Assembly: GCA_964019055.1 (NCBI GenBank)
Contig: OZ025214.1
Coordinates: 2,101,501 to 2,165,500 of the forward strand
DNA: 64,000 nucleotides
DNA from: Anthopleura xanthogrammica
Lineage: Eukaryota > Cnidaria > Anthozoa > Actiniaria > Actiniidae
Direction: 5' to 3'
Positions 62,021 through 64,000 of the stretch are shown one piece after another. The notes beneath the pieces were generated by a model. The model ran no database searches. It saw nothing but the letters and a program-made list of their open reading frames with translations, and was not told the origin of the DNA. The position numbers and the translations under genes were made by a program. Position 1 is the stretch's first letter, and every line of letters starts with the position of its first letter.

Positions 62021-63176
62021 AGGTGGAGAAAGCCGCCTACGTTCATCGTCTATGTTCTTTTGTGGATATTTTGATTGTAGATTCCGTCCACTGATATCAC
62101 GATTAATAGTACTCGTAATGTCAAGATTTGATATACTCAACTCTGAGGCTCTTAAGTTTAGGATTTGCTACGTGATGGAAATCATGATAGGAAGCTAACG
62201 AATGTTTTTCTGGAAACGGAAATTGTTTTATAAGCTTATAGCAAGTTCCAGTCCCCTCTTATGATTGACGGTTTAGGATAACAGAGACAAGAGTAATGGA
62301 ACTAGTTCAGAGGCCATATTTGGACTAAAGTCACAGGAAGTATAAAATGATATAAATGGTGCTGCTATTCGTCGTATTCCGGGAAAATTGTCTAAGAAAA
62401 GTACTTTTTAAGATTGAAAGCAAAATCAACGAAGACGCAAGGAAAGAACTTAAAAAATGGAACCAATAGTACGATACTTCATTTTTCTTACGGTTTTAAA
62501 CCTTTTTTAAAAATCTTCTTTTACGCATCATTTTTCTTTTGGATACTAGTTTCGTCTATATTTGATTTTCGATCTTTTTAACCCTTGAAGTACAATTACA
62601 ATGAAAACAAGGAATGCCATATAAGGAAGAAATACCATATAAGGAACATTACGGCAACATTTGCATTTAAGGTATTGATATATAAACATGTAACGACAAC
62701 AGTTAAACAAAAAAGTTTATAATACATGTAGGTATAACTAAACCATAGGGGTACCATCAAAGGATTTAGTTAAATTTTTAATTTTTTTTAATTTTTTATT
62801 ATTCTTTTTTAATTATCATGAATAGTATGTTTGTTTGTTTTTTGTTTTTTTATACAAAGAGCAAGTTTAACGGTTTAGAAGCGAGGTTTTTCATATTTAC
62901 ATAAATTAAACTTAATGGTTAATAGAAAATCCGGTGAAGCACGATATAAGAATAGAAAATTTTCAGAAATAATAACACTTTTGAACGGATTCTGAACAAT
63001 CTCACTACCGCTGCACAGATGCCAAAAGTAATCATGCATGCAAAACGAGTTTATCAGGTTTAAACTGGTTTAGGGTCATTCTTCCTGTTGACGTGAAAAA
63101 CAGGTTTCATAAACTATCCTCTGCCTGATCTACTATTACCTGTTTTTCATATCTGGTTAAACCTGTTTGGTCAGTA
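62021..63176. other. 3' flank of the minus-strand gene; AT-rich
   Basis: Contains a minus-strand AATAAA (plus TTTATT at 62795-62800), about 380 bases past the minus-strand stop codon, as a possible polyadenylation signal. Weak inverted CAGGTTTAAAC-type repeats lie at 63050-63170. No other gene. Confidence 0.35.
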
Positions 63177-63281
63177 TCACGGCATCTGATATCCAAGAGG
63201 ATCCATACTGTTTTCCAGCACAGCAAGTGAAGTTTCTCTCAGCAGTGACAAAAACCTTTGAAGTTCGTCCTTCCTGAACAC
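63177..63281 (-). CDS. Terminal coding exon of an unidentified minus-strand gene (partial)
   Basis: Read on the minus strand, GTTATCAG|GTGTTCAGG is a 3' splice site at 63282/63281. The frame then runs 34 codons to a TGA at 63179-63177. The peptide begins VFRKDELQRFLSLLRE and ends with DPLGYQMP. It is helical, with a Leu/Arg/Glu heptad-like pattern and a balanced, non-AT-driven codon choice, unlike the chance frames nearby. It joins in phase 0 to the upstream exon at 63850-63800. The two exons give the last 51 residues; the rest lies beyond the window. I do not recognise the family. The two splice sites fitting one phase make a real gene likely. Confidence 0.7.
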   Translation of the reverse strand: MFRKDELQRFLSLLRETSLAVLENSMDPLGYQMP

Positions 63282-63799
63282 CTGATAACATATCACAAAC
63301 GAATTATTGTTTATAGTATCGTTAGATGGGGGGTTCACAAAATTAAGAAGAGGTACTTCCTTAGCAATTTACAATTTTTAATGTTTAAATCATCCAATGA
63401 ATAAATAAGTGGATTTAGCAGTGGCTCCTCTACAGAAGTTGCTATTTTTCCACTGAAATTTCAATTGGAATTTAGAAGTTGATTTTTGCGGAGGGAGGAA
63501 AACTGGAGAACCCTGAGAAAAACCCTCGAAGCACAGGAGAAAACCAACGAATAACTCTACTCACATACGACAGCCCGGCAGGACTCGAACCCAGGTCGCA
63601 TTGGTGAGAGGCGAGGGCTCTCACTGCTACGCAACCCGTGCTTCCCAACTAATTCCAAGAAAAAGAGGGGGGTGTCTGGGCACCCTGTGACCTCACCCTA
63701 AATCTACCACTGAGTTAAAAATAATATAATCCAAATCCAAATCGGAGACAAGGCTGGTAGCCCAGATAAGATAAATTTGCAGTTAGAAGGTTCTATTAC
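63282..63799 (-). other. Intron (518 bp) containing a SINE
   Basis: Donor AAG|GTAATA at 63800/63799 and acceptor TATCAG at 63282 on the minus strand. The SINE at 63458-63647 makes up over a third of it, inserted in the same orientation as the gene. Confidence 0.65.
63458..63647 (-). mobile_element. tRNA-derived SINE, most complete copy 3
   Basis: Minus-strand order: head GGGAAGCACGGGTTGCGTAG and CAGTGAGAGCCCTCGCC, B box GGGTTCGAGTCC (plus 63581-63592), body with GTGAGTAGAGTT and TGTGCTTCGAGGGTTTTTCT, GGGTTCTCCAGTTTTCC, then a tail CGCAAAAATCAACTTCTAAA. Copies 1 and 2 match parts of this. Mobilisation would depend on a LINE partner, which is not present here. The body resembles repeats I remember from scleractinian coral genomes. 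Confidence 0.85.
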
Positions 63800-63850
63800 C
63801 TTGTACAGTTCGTATTGCTCTGAAGCGATGATGTCAGCCAACTGAAGACA
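63800..63850 (-). CDS. Internal coding exon of the same minus-strand gene (partial)
   Basis: 51 bp (17 codons, phase 0 at both ends): minus-strand TTTATTGTAG|TGTCTTCAG opens it and CTGTACAAG|GTAATA closes it. Peptide CLQLADIIASEQYELYK. Both splice sites fit consensus and the frame continues into the terminal exon. The preceding exon is not visible in 63851-64000. Confidence 0.7.
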
Positions 63851-64000
63851 CTACAATAAAAAAGGCAATTGAATTTAGAAAGCAAAATACCATATTTTTA
63901 TATACAAAGGAAACTGATAAGGACAATCCAATCAGGAAAACACTTGTCAGTCCGAATAAATAATGCGAGCTTTTGTATATGTGACATATAAGTATATGTC

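Overview
This 64 kb window looks like nuclear DNA of an anthozoan cnidarian, most likely a stony coral or close relative. This is inferred from (a) AT-rich, gene-poor, intron-bearing DNA; (b) three copies of a tRNA-derived SINE whose body and tail resemble repeats I remember from scleractinian genomes; (c) a 'TTTATATAGCGCC' 3'-tail repeat common in marine invertebrates; and (d) a class A GPCR with its whole coding region in one exon, a common arrangement in anthozoans. There is no sign of bacterial, viral or organellar gene organisation.

Layout. Roughly 1-58,200 is a long non-coding stretch with no protein gene I can defend. It is filled with short terminal-inverted-repeat (foldback/MITE-like) elements, SINE copies, microsatellites and many local tandem arrays with periods from about 40 to 220 bp. 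The largest simple repeat is about 706 bp of a (GTAGAA)n hexamer at 5265-5970. Notable arrays are a 92-bp satellite (28585-29130), a ~51-bp array (9606-10090), a ~125-bp array (42316-42800) and a ~157-bp array (33147-33600) whose copies all carry a reverse-transcriptase-like PQGSSLG motif. Two places (17472-17787 and 38372-38891) combine a TATA box, a short exon-like segment and a consensus 5' splice site, and could be first exons of short or non-coding transcripts. A 33-bp-stem hairpin (14281-14354) 60 bp downstream of a TATA box is the best small-RNA-precursor candidate.

Genes. The one complete protein gene is at 58262-59743 (+): a 493-residue amine-type class A GPCR with a long, repetitive, heavily N-glycosylatable N-terminus, an aspartate at 3.32, DRQ instead of DRY, and no conserved TM3-ECL2 disulfide. 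At the right edge, on the minus strand, are the last two coding exons of an unidentified multi-exon gene (63850-63800 and 63281-63177) separated by a 518-bp intron that carries a SINE. The two genes converge tail to tail. Nothing in the sequence links their functions.

Limits: assignments rest on reading the sequence, remembered family motifs and splice-site consensus. No searches, expression data or alignments were available. Most intergenic stretches gave nothing beyond AT-rich DNA and are stated as such.
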